Shown piece by piece: positions 44,301 through 59,300 of a stretch of DNA of 64,000 bases; positions within the stretch are counted from its first letter, which is position 1; each line of letters starts with the position of its first letter. The position numbers and the translations under genes are program-made. The notes under the pieces were generated by a model. The model did not search any database and had not been told where the DNA came from. It saw only the letters and a list, made by a program, of their open reading frames with translations. The DNA is from Sipunculus nudus (Eukaryota; Annelida; Sipuncula; Golfingiida; Sipunculidae), in contig CM049306.1 in NCBI GenBank assembly GCA_026874595.1, positions 20,021,019-20,085,018 on the forward strand. The letters are read 5' to 3'.

Positions 44301-47300
44301 AATTTCTCAAGATTAGCTGGAGCTATCATCCCCAAAATTTATGCAAAAATCTGTCACATATTAAATGTTGTGGGATTAATGTTTTGTGGCACCACCTTTA
44401 TTAACTTACATTCCACGGAGAAAAAGCTAAAACATATGAAAATCTTCTCTGAAATGATTCAGCCAAATGGTTCAATATTTCACAGAAATGATCCCAGAGG
44501 TAAGTTCTCCCAAGTTTGTTCAAATGATTGTAGTTTTATGAATGTTGGCGGAATTACAGGAATTTGAACTTAGTCATTTTGCCAATTAAGCATACTGACC
44601 TAACTATCTCAGAATTGACAAGAGTTAGCATCATCAAGTTTTGTACAATGTTGGTCACATGACACATATTTGAAATTGCCGTTTTTGTGGCACCACCAAC
44701 ATCAATCTGTTTTATACGGACAAAAACCTCACAAATTTAGCCTCTTTCAGTTTATCATGAAACTGTCAACCTGAATCATTCATTTTTTTCACAAGAACTA
44801 TCATAGGGTAAGGTTCTTTTAATTGTATAAGAAAGATTTCGTTAATTTTTTTATAGAGTCATGGAAAAAAAGCATGAAATTGGTCTTGTGGCCATTATTA
44901 AGTCTATTTCAAACTGAGGACTGCAATAGTCTTCTTCTGCAAAACTGTTGTTTCAACTTCTGTAACATTGCGCAAAAATGATTCTTAGGAGGCCTTTGTT
45001 CAAGTTTACTGAAATGATTGTTGGCAGAATTATTGGACCTTTAACAATGAAAGCACTACATCTTTTATTATTCTTAACATTTCGATAAAACAATCTTATG
45101 GATATGTCAGCGTTTAAGAAAGCATTGTAGCCAAAGCCTTTCAGTATGTGTAAACAGATTTACTAACCAGACTGCGAGTTATATAAGTGTTGTGTGCACC
45201 CATTCCATTATTTCAGCAGTGATATTTTTATAATTGGTTCTTGTACAAATTGTGCAGTACTTGCATTGTACATGTTACACATGTAATTGAAACGTAATGG
45301 TCCAGCATTGAAGCATTATACCTGGTGTATATACGATTGCACAGGTTCGCATTAGGCCTTTAGGTCTTGTTTAATTATCCATTCAGCAGTCAAACAAACT
45401 GTTATTGTTAGTTTAAAACGTGAAAGAAACATTGTAAATGAGAAAAAAATATTAAAAGGTCTCATTTAATTTAACATGGACATACTTGGTGCTTAGTGTA
45501 ACTTATTTGTTTAACACTTATTTTTTTTTTTACGAATTTTCGAATGAAGCAACACAAGTCAATTCTTCGACAAGTATTTACTCAACGTTACTCAGGGAAA
45601 ATCCTACATACAATATATTATTAAAATCTGTAACAGCTATTTAAAAAAATGGTTGACATTTGTTAAACGAATTACATGGAAAATGTATAAGTAGGCATAT
45701 TAAACAAAAATTCAAAAGAATTTTATCAGGTTAATTCAAATTTTCGGTTCCTTTTTAATATCTTCATGAACAGAACTCATTTCTTTTTGTTACGAAAGAC
45801 GAAAGAGAAAAGTTTTACTAAAAAGCTTTTCCTTATTTTTAATTTAAGTCTCGAGAACCCACGATCTTACTCTCTGGTGCATTTCATGTACAAAACATAA
45901 TCGAGGTAGAACAAAAGTAATGTCATCAAAATGCTTCTTAAAAACATACCGTTATAATTGTGCATATAAATATTCTTGAAACATCATATAAGTATCGTGT
46001 ATTTTAACAAATGAAACAAGTTATTTAGTGAAAATGAAATTCAAAGTAAAATTATTCTAATATTATTGAATTAACATAATTAAAAAAAATGATAACAATT
46101 ACCGAAACCCGAGATTTGCTGTAAGAGTCTTTCAAAATTCATTTTAAACATTTCCAGAAAACTTTGTAAACTCTTTATGCATTGCTGCCTCTGATATTTG
46201 GCTGGGCTTGCCAAACAATGTAATCCTTGCTGGAGACACCCCCGTTTTATGAATTGTCATTTCGCTAACCTATACACAATACAACACTTAGGAACTACCC
46301 TGAAGATGCTCGTGGTGTATAGGCTTTGATAAGTCTCATTTAACTATAATACCATCAGACAAAACACTTGTTACCATTGCCTATAGAAAGAAACCATTGT
46401 AATTAAGTCATAGAACTAGAGTACATCAATTCTTCTTACAACTGAGACTAAACAGTTTAAACATTCTGGCTACTCTTAGGCCTAAAAATTATTCCATCAT
46501 TGACAAGGTACCAGAATAAGTCACATGAAAGGATACATAACCAAAGTGTTAAAAATCACTTAATGGCAGCTGCTTTGACACGGTAGCAAATGTGTTTTAT
46601 TTAACCATCTTTTCAAGCGAGGATTATCAGATCAAAGACTACATGGTGGCAGAAGTGGGATTTCGTTCCATTACTTGATTTAGATCGATAAATTGACGGT
46701 TAAAATGTGATGGATTAGATGATGCCTATAGCACATTCAGCTTACGTTCGCGGATAAACAGCGCCATTGATCGCGTGCTTTGTACAAGCCGTCGCTTCTG
46801 GTTTGATTGCATCTGTCTGCCCCATCGCGTCTCATTTTAGTGTCCTCTTTGCCTTGATGTATGTCTTTGAATACCACACCGGCGGTCTTGAGTAGAAGGG
46901 GCCACAGGAGCTTACGTGAGGCTTTCACAAATCCTGTCGCAATTATTCTAATGGATATCGTAAACGAATAAAGGAAAATCTTATTTGAATCAACGGGATA
47001 AAAACATGCTCTCTCTACCAGACTTCCAGACTCAAGTCTCTTATCAAGTTGTCACACTTCTGTATGATGACTATGACTTCTGAGACATAATAAAACCTCA
47101 AATCCAGAAGGCTTCAAAATAACCACATGTCATTCCTATCATATGGTTACCTTCATCCTCATTCAGTTGGCATTGCATTCAACAGACAAAGGACCTACCA
47201 ATTAAAAAAAAAAATGTTGTACCTTTTCATGTGATAAATTTAATAAAAACAAATGAGGTAAAAAAAAAGATTTTTTACTCAGGCAACACGCACGACTCTT

Positions 47301-50300
47301 TTGACCTTGCATCACCTGATGTTAATTGTCACTAGAAATCCTTCAAAGATTTAATAAAATTATAACGTAAGCTATAATTTCGCTTTAATTTGATGTGCTT
47401 TTACCTGCTCAGAAAAACAATAATGTTAATATAATGTTGTATCCTTATCATTTGAACTTTTTATCGATAATTAATAAAAAAGGAAAAATGATGTCGCCTT
47501 CCTGCATTGATTTCTTGGGAAAATGAGCCAAAAGTCAAACTTTTGTAGCCTTATTGTGACAAATACTCCAAAAGGTATCCAGGAGTTTTCAATGTGAACC
47601 ATGATTGTCGTTTTTCGTTTGACGCCAGGATTGATTATTAAATCGTGTATTATTTTTTCTGTTTTTGAAGTAACAGGCTATCTTGGACGACTGAAGATTG
47701 ATAGAGATGGAATTTTGTCTCAATGCATGTTATTGTTATTGTTATAAGGCGAACAGATGAAATTTTAATTTGGCCAAGCATCGTTCATTGGTATGTTGAA
47801 AGGCAGAAGGCAGCGTCTATTCCTTTTTCTTAATCTTTTAAAGTCTTCTAATATCCGAAATATCGAAACCAAAAAGAGCGTCAGTCTAAAGTAGATCCCA
47901 GAAGCGGATCCGAGGGAGGGGGGGGGGGGCTCCAAGTGGTCCGGACCCCCCCCCCCCCACCACCACCCACCTTTTTTTAAAGGTACTAGACCAATTGTTG
48001 CAGCCTAGACCTTTTTTTCTGGACGTGGACCTTTTTATAGGCTATGTCATTAGAATTCCTGGGTTGGACCCATCCTTTTTCTGAATCCTGGATCCAAACG
48101 CTCACATGGGACGTAGGGGTTTATGCTTTAATAGAATCATCGTAGGTGTAATATTGGGATGACAAAGCGTTTATGGCATATTAAGATAAAAGAAGCAAAT
48201 CAAAGGAAGGGATGTAGAAATTCTGTCCGATAAATAAAAATATCTCGTTTTGCACTTCACTTTGCTTTGTCACTATTGATTTGATATAATCAGACCTGTA
48301 TGCTTTATCTCGTGTTTAGGAAATACTTCATACGTTGACAAACATCTGTTATAAATAAATGAGACAAAGCATTTTTCATTCTTTTCAGTTTTTTTTTAAT
48401 AACGTGTTAGTACTATTTGGTACTGCATACAAAATGCACAGAAATGCAACAACAAGATTAAAATAAAAAAAAAAAAAAACACGACCCAAAGAAATGGGTG
48501 ATCCATAATATTATGTAAGATTGAAAATATATGAATAAACAAAACATGCTGTACTCTGTCCAATCTGCATGTCGACCATCAATATTTCTGAGAGACCTCA
48601 GAAATGGCAAATCAGAAAAGCGTCAAGAAACTTGCAAGGAAAGCCTTGATAATTGTAACATGATCTAAAGTCCTGAGCCTTTTTCACCGGCATTTATCTT
48701 GCTATTATGATTTAAGCTTTCCTTTCTTTGACCAAAAATATTACACATTTACCATTGCTTTGATTGAGTCCTGCTTTCTAGTTGTTCTGATATGTGATCC
48801 GTCGGATACATCAAAGAATATAATCAATTACTATTTTATCCAATCATCAATAAATAAACATAACTCTCTGTTACCTAACAGTCGTGACTTATAAGTTTGT
48901 ACAACTTTATCTTGTGACTGTTAAAAGTATAGTAATGCATCTTAACGAATTAGAATGCATATACGAATGATTAATTTCAAGGTGGTAATTTCAAGGCGTT
49001 TTCTGCAGACGTCTCGAGCACTAAAACAAATATTTTATCTCTTGGAAAAAATTACTAAACAAAACATCAGTTTCCAGTAATTTGATGCAATTATCCTCAA
49101 TTCATTGCCGACACAAGTGGCAAGGCTGGACAGGCTATTCTCGTCAATAATCGGGTCAGCAATGGCAAGCGAAGTGCATCGAATTGCTTGTCATGGCTGA
49201 AAGCCGCTTTACATAATGCAGCACGGCTATCCATTCAAACATAAAGCTCTGCTGTGTCACACCAACTTCACCAAATTGCCGTAACTTGAGCCGTTCCACA
49301 ACCTCGAACCCTCTTTCAGTTATTTTTTAATGAGATACCTGAAATAAGAGATAGTACCCTTGTAAGTGCATGCAGCTCTGCAGAGTGACTCATCTGTCAC
49401 TTTTTTAATGAAGATTTAAAGGTTTATCCTCAACCAGTTATTGCCTTCGCTAGGAAGGTATAGAAGTTCATTCCCGTACCAGGGGCGGATCCAGGATTTG
49501 GGAAAAGGAGGGGTCCAAGCCAGGAAGATTAATGTCAAAGCCTAAAAAAGATCCCCAAAAGGGGGGTCCAGGCCGCAAAAAAATTGGTCCGAACCCCTTG
49601 AAAAAGGATGCGGCGGCTTAAAAAGGGGGAAGGGAGTCTGGACACCCCTGGATCCGCCTCTCCGTTCGTGTGGTCACATGTGTGTGTGTGTGTGTGTGTG
49701 TGTGTTTGTTCACAATATAACTCATACAGTCATGAACGGAATCTCATAAAAGCATGTAATCTTATTTCGGGAATGGCCAATGAAGAATCGATTAGATTTT
49801 GGTGTGGATCTGGCTTCTTCTCCGGATTCAAGAGCGTCATCAAGGAATATTAACACATGTACAGTCACTTATGCCAGAAATATGGGCCAAACATAAGTGA
49901 ATGCAAAAACGGTCAGGCCTGATGCGCCACGCACACACTTAAAGAAATTCAGAATCCGTCCCTGGTACATATTTTACGCTTACCGGTCAAATATTTAGAT
50001 TCTGGAGCTAAGCTATGAACTAAGTGTGATCTTGCCAAAATGTTCATTCACTGTTCATTAGTATTCACCAATCAGTATTAAATTTGTGGCAACCTATTTT
50101 TATTCACACTATAATTTCTGGTGTTTTGTTTTGGGCATTCAATAAAGATTTATATAAGTACGCGTGTTTTTTTTCCCTACTTATTCAAGTACAATCGTGT
50201 TAATGTTGCAACTCCAAGCGTAGTCTTAAATTTCATATTTACCTCCGCCAACGAAGGTAGCAGGGGGTTATGTGATAGGCCATGTTTGTCTGTGTATACG

Positions 50301-53300
50301 TGTTTGTGTGTCTGAGCCATATCTTCGAAAGTCCGGAATGAATTTCGCTTAATTTTTGGTAATTTACTGAAAGGTGAGATATGGACGAAAGAAGAAAATT
50401 AATTTTGGTGGTGGCGGGGGGGGGGGGGGGGGGGGGGGATGGATCTGAAAGATTTTCACATGTGGAACTTAAGTGGAATGATGGGCAATAGGCATTGATT
50501 TCAAAGTATGCTAATAGTTGATATCATCTAATGTTTTCAATGGATTTCTGAAATGTCGGGATATTGTGGAATCAAATTTTGAGACGGGCCTGGCAGTGGT
50601 TGTGTTGGCAGAGGTATGGGATCTGTGTATGCTTTTTACTAAATAAGTATTCTAAAATTTTCTTTTATATTTTACTTGAAATGTCGTCTGTGCCTGGATT
50701 TCACGAAGAATCATGAATTTATCAGTGGATAAATATTTTTTTTTATAAAAGTGAACATTTTCTTAATTTTATGATAAATTTAATTTTATAAAGTTGAATT
50801 GATATTTTTTAAATTATAAAATTTATTAAAAAATCTTTAATATACCATGTCTCACTACAGTAATCACTATATCTCTGGTATTAAATTCTGTAGGTCTCTT
50901 GCATGCTGAATCAATGGCTGATTATCAATTACCGTAAATACCCGAGTAGGAAATACGAGCAACTATATTGACATGGAAACAGGATGACAAAAAATAGTTT
51001 AACATTAGGATAATGGGTGCATTTTCTTTCAAAAGAGGTGGTTCATGTCTGATATTGATGATGTTATATAGATGTTACAGATATTAACTACAGAATGTCT
51101 GTTTAGTACAGACATTTAAATTATAGTGGCGGCATGCGCCGATGATTAATGATGTTTGCATTGAAATCAAAGTATAAAGAGGGTTCGAGATCAATGAATG
51201 TGCACCAAGAAGTTCTCACCATTTCCAATACCCGACGGTTGATATTACAATAATAAATGGTAAAAGGTACGTGGCAAAACCTCAGAGCTACAGTGCGTCG
51301 TTGGGCCATCATGCACGCACTTTATTTGATGAACGTGGCCTTGGGGCGGTTGTGATCGGTTCTGATTTCGATCTCTCTCGTGACTCGGCCGTGATGGTAT
51401 GAAAAGGCGGAAAGACGAAGAGTACTTTAAAGGAGAAATGCCCAGTAAAATAACATTCCAGAATACCAATTCTTTAAAATAACATTTCACAACAGTATTT
51501 TTTTAAAATAACATTTCACAATACAATAACATGTCTTTATTATCAAATTTTGATTGATCCTTACCTGTACACTTCCTACGGAGTAATCATGATTTATTCG
51601 ATCTATTTCAGTCCATGTGTCTACTGTCTGCAAAGGCCACATTTGCTGTATATGGCCGCCAGAAGCTTGCAAGAACTTAAAGGGATTTTCCCACTAATTA
51701 CTGAGCTCTCTGAAAAATGGTTACAACGATTTGCTGCCGCCAGTGCTTCGTTGAACTGAGATTACCTATGCCTGGTTTGAATAAATATAATAAGTTCTTT
51801 CTTGAGACATTGGGAGAGTCAAATGCTCCTTTTCATGATTTCTGAGCCAATTTATACTTCAAATATATTTGATCTTGTCAAGAATAGACTAAGGTAAAAT
51901 GGAGTCCATGGGGCCAGGTCATGTCACAATCAGCAAATTGGAATGAATATGAAGAAACTTAACGAAAATTCACATAACCCCGCGCTCTGCTTGGAACATT
52001 CATGACCCTGCGGGGGCTTCGTTACGGAAAGGCAGCATTTGCAGGCAGTGGATAATTTAAATGAATTTAAACGAATGTGACGTTCCTAGCCACTGCCTAA
52101 GAAAATAGATCACATATTAAAAATACCCTTCATGAATAGGAATGATTGAATGCTATTATCTGACTTATTAGAGATTTTAGGGAGCTAAACCCGAACTTTC
52201 ATGCCACGAATTTTATCAAGGAATATTAATTCTCTCACAAAAATAAGTAAAAAAAGACACTGTGGACAGGCTTCAAAGCAATTATTTTATTTTTATTGAA
52301 AACGGCGAATTCCAGGGCGACATCATATCCAATTTTGAAATATATATGAACTCAGCTAAAGTTTATCCAAGCCGTTAAGAAATTTTGAAAAAAATATTCC
52401 ACAAAGCAATTTGTTAAAATATTTAAACAGGAATACAAGTGAATGATATAGTGTGTGACAGATTAATGAAATCCACTTTGGTCTTCTCCTTATGCTTATC
52501 TTGGTGATACAATATTCACGTTGGTGCTTTGTTATTGGCACTAGTTAGATATCAGATCACTGTTCAATTAATGGTATGTTCAATACCACCATTAACATAA
52601 GCACATGCTTTTATTAGAGGTGCCGTGTCTGACAAACAGCAGATACTGTGCTTGTGGTCAATATTCAATGAGAGGACTTATTCCTATAATAACGTTATCA
52701 CTGGTAGAATTCTTTGTCATGGACTAGTGGTATAAAACAACAATGTCATCCCACGTGTAAAAAGTTTTTTTTTGTGCTTAGAGAAAACTGAGCCGAAGCT
52801 TAAGCAGATTTCCTGGGAGGGTCAGATGAAAGATGGGGCTAGGCTCCCGAATGGGAGGGAATGGGAGAGAGTATCCATGCAGCTTACACGCTGTGATATA
52901 TTTGAATTACTTATAAGTGTAATATCTGAAATATTAAAATTATATTTTGCCTTGTTGCATGTTGTCCTGTGGTTTTGCAATACATACATTACATGTGAAC
53001 AGGGTTACCCGTGTGGTAGGCACACAGCTAACATTTGCAACCCACCGACTGGCAAAAAAGGTTTCTTATAATATAAAGATCGACAAAAAATAGCTAACAG
53101 CAAAGAAACTTTGTTTTTTTATTATTATCCAAAACTGCATTAAATTTGTACCTGATAAGTATGTTTACAAAAATGAATCAACCGAGAGCCAAAAATATCA
53201 ATTAAAAATAGTTATAACACATATAACAACGCAAAAATAAGGTTTACATATTCCGAAACCGAGTATATGCACCCAGTGTAAATACCAGATATAAGCATAA

Positions 53301-56300
53301 TGTATGTGTTATGAAATGGGGAATACCCCGGAATACCATCTGTGATTGGCTAATTGCGGAGTAAAGGTCACAATGCACATCAAGAAAGTTTCAGTTTACG
53401 GGTCTGTCTAAAAGTCGGTTAATCTGTAGAGAGTCACAGAATCCACAGAGAGTTTTCGGAGGGATTTTGAGGGATGGTTTATTCAATTGATAGTTAAAAG
53501 AAAACATTTATATCGCTCGAAAACGTGTACAATGAAACTCTTAGCATATTTTCCCCACGGTTCAAAAGACCGTTGTAAATAATAATTCCTGCATAATAAA
53601 GTATTTCTCAGAGCTAATTAATAGTGGATTCATCCTTCCTGTGTGTATAGCAAAGTGTTAAAGTCCGTTTGACCATCCCGGTTCACCTGTTTTTTGCGAT
53701 TATATATTCTTGTATAGAGCGTGGTTGACAAGGGATACGATTCATATAATAAATAACTCTTCTAAGAATTTTCCACTGTTTATTTTAACCCTCGACCTCC
53801 AAAAAGAAAATTCCGCCCCCCCCCCCCCCCCCTCCCGCCTACACACACCACCACCACCATCATAACAGGAGGTTACGGATCCGGACAATTGCTTCAGGTT
53901 TCATGTATCCGTGCCTAATCAATAGTCAGTACTTGACCAACTGGCCCCTCTTCAAATAAAATCGATTCAGACTGAAGCTGTCATTGACCTGGGGCTTCAG
54001 TCATCTGTGTGTCTTTATGACTGAATAAGGACAAGGGTGAATTGACCGCAATGGACAGAAGCCTTTCCGAGTTATATCCGATATACCGTCTTTGATACCT
54101 ACATTACCTGACAATCTAAAGTTAGGGCAAGCTGTTTCCTACTTTTACCAACCTTCTGAAAAGTGATATTGCATGTTCTTCTTTAATGTTTCGTGCTACG
54201 AGCAAACACAATATACAGTATATCATCATTTAAAATACACCGGGGCTAAACACAACATAATGAAAAAATATTCTTCCATACTCTCACATATTTGAGCGTA
54301 ATGTTGTAATGTTTATTGTGCTTTACCTGTGCCTGCAAGGTAGAAGGTTCGAGTCCCATTCCTCGTTATAAGACTCCTGACCAAAGTCAAGGGTGCGCTT
54401 TCTCCACTCAGGAGTAAATGCTTACTGGTCATGGACGGCAGGGTAATGAAGAATACAAACTACTAGCGATTGGCCGCTTGGGGTGTATATTACACCAGGG
54501 AACTGGGGAAAATTACAAGAGTGAACACGTAGACTTGGGGGGGGGGGGGGGGGAAACAGGCGAAGCGAAAGAGAGACTGACATGGTCAGACTATATAACT
54601 CAACCTTAACATGTTTATTCTTTCAATATTTTGTTCTGTGTTTCGATATTGGTGCATCAAAGCATTCCTTAAAACTGTTGTGTGATTATAATACAAATAC
54701 AAATTCGCTGAGGTTTAGGTTCGGCTTAGGTTTATAGTTGTGCTTGGTAGCAGGCACGTTATCGTGTTAAATTTATGAAAAGAAAGACATACCTCCAGTT
54801 GATTAGATATCCTTTAATTCTTATAAGGATATAAAATGAGATTCATGTTCAATGTTGATTTAATCTTCTCTTTCAGACTCGGCCATTAACGACAATCAGA
54901 GCCTTCCCTCTCTCACCCTCTACGTCGCCGACGGCCCGCCTCTTGTCAACCTGTCATCGTATTACACCATCAGTGACTTCCGTCTGCCCGCCATTTTCAG
55001 AGGTATGTCTTTTGTTTATACACGTATACTTTGTAGTATATGAATACCAGTCTTGTGGGAGTGGTACAACCGTTATAAGTGGTCGAGCAAGTCGAGGTAG
55101 AAATGTTCTAATTTTCTATGTTCTAAAATTTTCTATAATTTTCTGTCGTTCTCTTAAATTACGCACGCGCTGTCGGAAAAAAGTAATGTCAATTATATGG
55201 CGATGGGTTAATGTATAACATTATGTTTGGCTTTCAAGAGTTATATAAAAATAACTAATGGATTTTCTCAGAAGTACCTTGGAGCTGTTAAATAGAGAAG
55301 AAAATAGGCCTTCGCTGTACAATTTCTTTGTCATGCAGTAAAATTTATCTGGATCCTTGGAGTTCAAAGTTCTCGGATATATTAAAGAGTACAGATGAAC
55401 ATATTATACCAAATTATATGAACGGGCGGTATATCCATAATTGCGACATACAACCTATGACAGCCGGGTTTTGATCGTGAGCAAAATGGCAGCACCCATG
55501 AGCAGTTTAGAGAAACTCGGAGAAATAACCTGTCAAGGTGCGGTGAAAGGATAGGAATGCCCAAAGATCCTTATGTTACAATAGGATTACATGAAGTTTT
55601 GGATGCTATTTAATATTTTACGGGTAAAAAATAAACTGAAGCTTATATTACAGAAAGGAAGAGGGACCAACAGGAATTGCCCCTTCTGGTGACAACAACT
55701 TGCTCAAGATACGGACTCGCGGAGTCCTTTACGTCGCGGTGGAAAAGGAGAAGAGAAGTGATCCAGAGTCCTCAGCCAGACGCAGAGTCCCGTGTTTGCC
55801 TGCCAGTGTTCAGTAAACATATAGCCAAAGCAACAGATGCACTTCTGCATCACGAGGGCGTGCAGGTGCTCGCTATTTTGTATACAGGTAAGTCTATAAG
55901 AATTATTCAACATTTATTCCTTGCATTACTTTTTATAAAATAGTAGGTCATATAACACTTCCACTTTGTACCAACTTAATCGATCCACTTCATCCACCCA
56001 TTACTTAATAAGATTATCCTGACATAAATGTGTGCCTGATATCTCGTTATATTTCGTTATAACCGAAAGTCCAAGTCTACAGTCGTTATACAGGTAAGTT
56101 TTTGACACTGTTCCATGATGTTTGTATACACTAATAATACAGTAAAATAATAAATTATCAGTCCTTATGTAGGTAAAGCCACCGACAGACCCCCGTGGTG
56201 TATGGTTGGGTGAGAACGAGGTTTAAATTCCGATTCTCCTTACTTGTAAATGTGAAACTTCCACCATTTTTTGCTAGTAGACCAATATCTATATATAAAG

Positions 56301-59300
56301 ATAATATCATTATGATATTTAAAAAAACTCAAAGTAAATCGTAATTCGACTCTCCGTTTTAATTGAAGTTTTCACTCTGCTGATATTTAATACCTGTTCT
56401 TGCTGACCATCGCACTAAATTGTAAAAAAAAGTGAGATCTTGGTAAAAATAATACGTGAAATATTATGTTTAGCCATGTGGAAATATAAGAAGGACATAT
56501 TTAAATGATTATTTAAATAAAATAGTTTAATCCAATGGAAATGTGCAGGATCGTTAGAGCAACTTTTGTGTTACAATTAACCAATAGGATATTATGAACC
56601 CTTGGAGATGTTTTGTATTCCTCGAATAACAATATAAAAAGTATCAACTTCCGGAGTGACTTTCTGCAATGATTGAATCTTTTATATGGTCTGAAACTAC
56701 ATTCTGTCAGCTGGTAAAAAAATCTACAGAGCAAGCTGGTAATTATTATATTTATTTATTTTATTACCAGCATGTGTACAACCCTTAACGCTTCAAAGTA
56801 TCTAACATCAATACAATGAACAAATGCTGCAACTATATCTAAAACCTTTTGGCTATCAAATAAGAGTAAATGCTGTACAAATACATTGAAGCTTACATAA
56901 ACATATTAATGTTTATTAACACTAAAAGCACTGCAAATACATCAAATATAGAGGATGTCATGCGAGTTATTCAGTTATTGGAAGAACGAATGCAGATAAA
57001 CGGTCCCGACCTAGATGCAGGATTTTTTTATTTGTTAAATGATCGTTGATTAACATATATAGGGTACTGCCGAAGAGTATATTCAAATATCGGATTTTAT
57101 TGCTCTGGTCCTTCAAATGTTAATGTAAAGGTACCTTTAAATAATGAGAACATTGCGTGGATAAACGCATAACGGACGACGGGATAAGTGGTAAATAACC
57201 CAATATTATATATATATATAGGATAACCCGAAGTGAAAGCTTGGAATAATGTAAAGGTTAATGCGAACTACCTATTTATCAAACTGCCTCAACCTCCAGA
57301 ATTAGAGTGCGGTCCATTTGGATGCTCGTTGGTCTCCCTGGATCTGATATTCCGGCTTGAAACCTGGAAGGACCTCATAGCCAAAATGTGAAAAACTGCT
57401 GTGGAAACTCATTAATTCGCTCAAACGGGTTAATTGGTTATGTGTTCTGGATTAATGTTGATACTGTGCATACAAAACTAAAATTCAGCTAATGATGCAT
57501 TTATTTGATTACATGGTTATCTCAATTCTCATTTTGTAGACATATATAGAAATGGACCTATCCTTTCAAAGGTTTCCTAGAGATATCCCAACAACCCTAT
57601 ACTTTATGCCATAAACTCTCACACGCCTAAACTTTGGAAGAATGATTATCTGACACGCCAGAAGTATCTTCTATATACGCCTATTTTATTTCTCCAGGGA
57701 TTTAGATAGCATGTTTAAGTTAATTGACTTATAGCATGGTTAAACCTGCGTTAATATTTGACATTAGAAACCATTAGATGACTGAAGTAACAGTTTTCGC
57801 AATCTTGTGTGCGTCCAAGCATTTTTAGTAATACTTCTAATTTCAACTATAAAAGAAATGAATGGCAAAAAATGCATTATGAAAAAATTACAGCAAGCAC
57901 ACATGTTTGACTGGCAAATATTCATGAATACTGTATTAAACATATCCGGTGATGAGTCAGCATTTGTTACTGACGACAAAGTTGTTTTAAGATACCAGCA
58001 GGATTATTAAAAAAAAACGAATATGTCTTAGTGTTTGTCAGTTTGCTGTTGTCTGGTTTCGTCACGATCAGGATGTTATACTGAATGGATATCAATATTT
58101 CCTCGCAGCCTGAGCTATAAATATTTTATAATCTACTTTCCGTGATTGTTTTATTTTGTTAAGCAAAATCTGAGTGTCTCATATTTTTTTCAATGGACTT
58201 TTGAAAAGACCTTTTGTCAATAATTAAACCGATCACCATGTGCGGGTCCAATGCTTTCAATTTCCTTTATTATCGCTTAATATACAATCTCATGGAATCA
58301 AAGTTATTTCATGTTCTGTGCGGGATATATTATTCGCTTAAACAACATCCCCATGTTGTTCTTTCTCATTAGAGCCAGTGTATTATTTATGGCCAGTTGG
58401 TCTCTCAGTTTTCAATTGTCAATTTGTGATCACATAGATGAGGTGATAAATATATCCTTCGGTGACAAAATATACATCAATGAAGCTTTGTTTTTGTATT
58501 GATAATTTACCAAGAGACCTGAAGACCTGCATGCAGTCAGTATAACACAGTGAAACCTCTCCTGGTTGGCACCTCCATAAAGTGGGCATCTCGATATAGT
58601 TGAAAGTTTTTGACAGTCTCATTTCTTCTAGTTCTTATCATTAATGTTATGATCATGACCTCCATAGAGTGGTCACCTCTGTAAAGTGGTCAGTTTGGCC
58701 CAGGCGCAAGGGTGCCCACATTATAGATGTTCCCTGTGTTTGAAAGTCAATGTGAGGCAGTTCTTAATAGGCATAGGCATAAACCCTGTATGTTAAAGCA
58801 GCACGTGAAGATCAAATATCATTTCTTGATCAATATTGAAATATATTATATTTCAATAAAGATAAATATCTGAATATTTTTATATATCGAATATTATTTC
58901 AATTCAATGTTACAGGCCTGTAGTGACATTTAGTTGATGCATATAAGGCCAAACTATGAACAGAGTGAGATCTTTTACATATGAAAGTCTGTTACTAATT
59001 ATAAATTTTACGTCTCGGACAGAGAGCGCCCTACCTGTGCTGGATCGCCTGGTACCACGGCTTCAAAGGAGAAGTGTATATATAATACTAGAGAAGATAA
59101 GGACGGTAGCGTCGATAAACGACACCTGGTGGGGGATATTGGAGACAGTCAACACCTATCTGGTTATTGCAGAGGGCCTTGAGAAATCTTTACTGACGAA
59201 GGTAGGTTATTATGGCCATGATATCCGCTAAATTAAGTAAATTTTACAGACAAGACGATTTTTTATATTTTTTTTATAAATTACAATTAAATAATTTATA

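Noticed and set aside
46737-46928. Possible minus-strand exon in a less AT-rich patch
   Set aside because: No recognisable motif and no convincing acceptor or donor pair; left as intron.
52772-53071. 99-codon frame
   Set aside because: Begins at a TTG, has no family match, and does not fit the phase needed between receptor exons 1 and 2.
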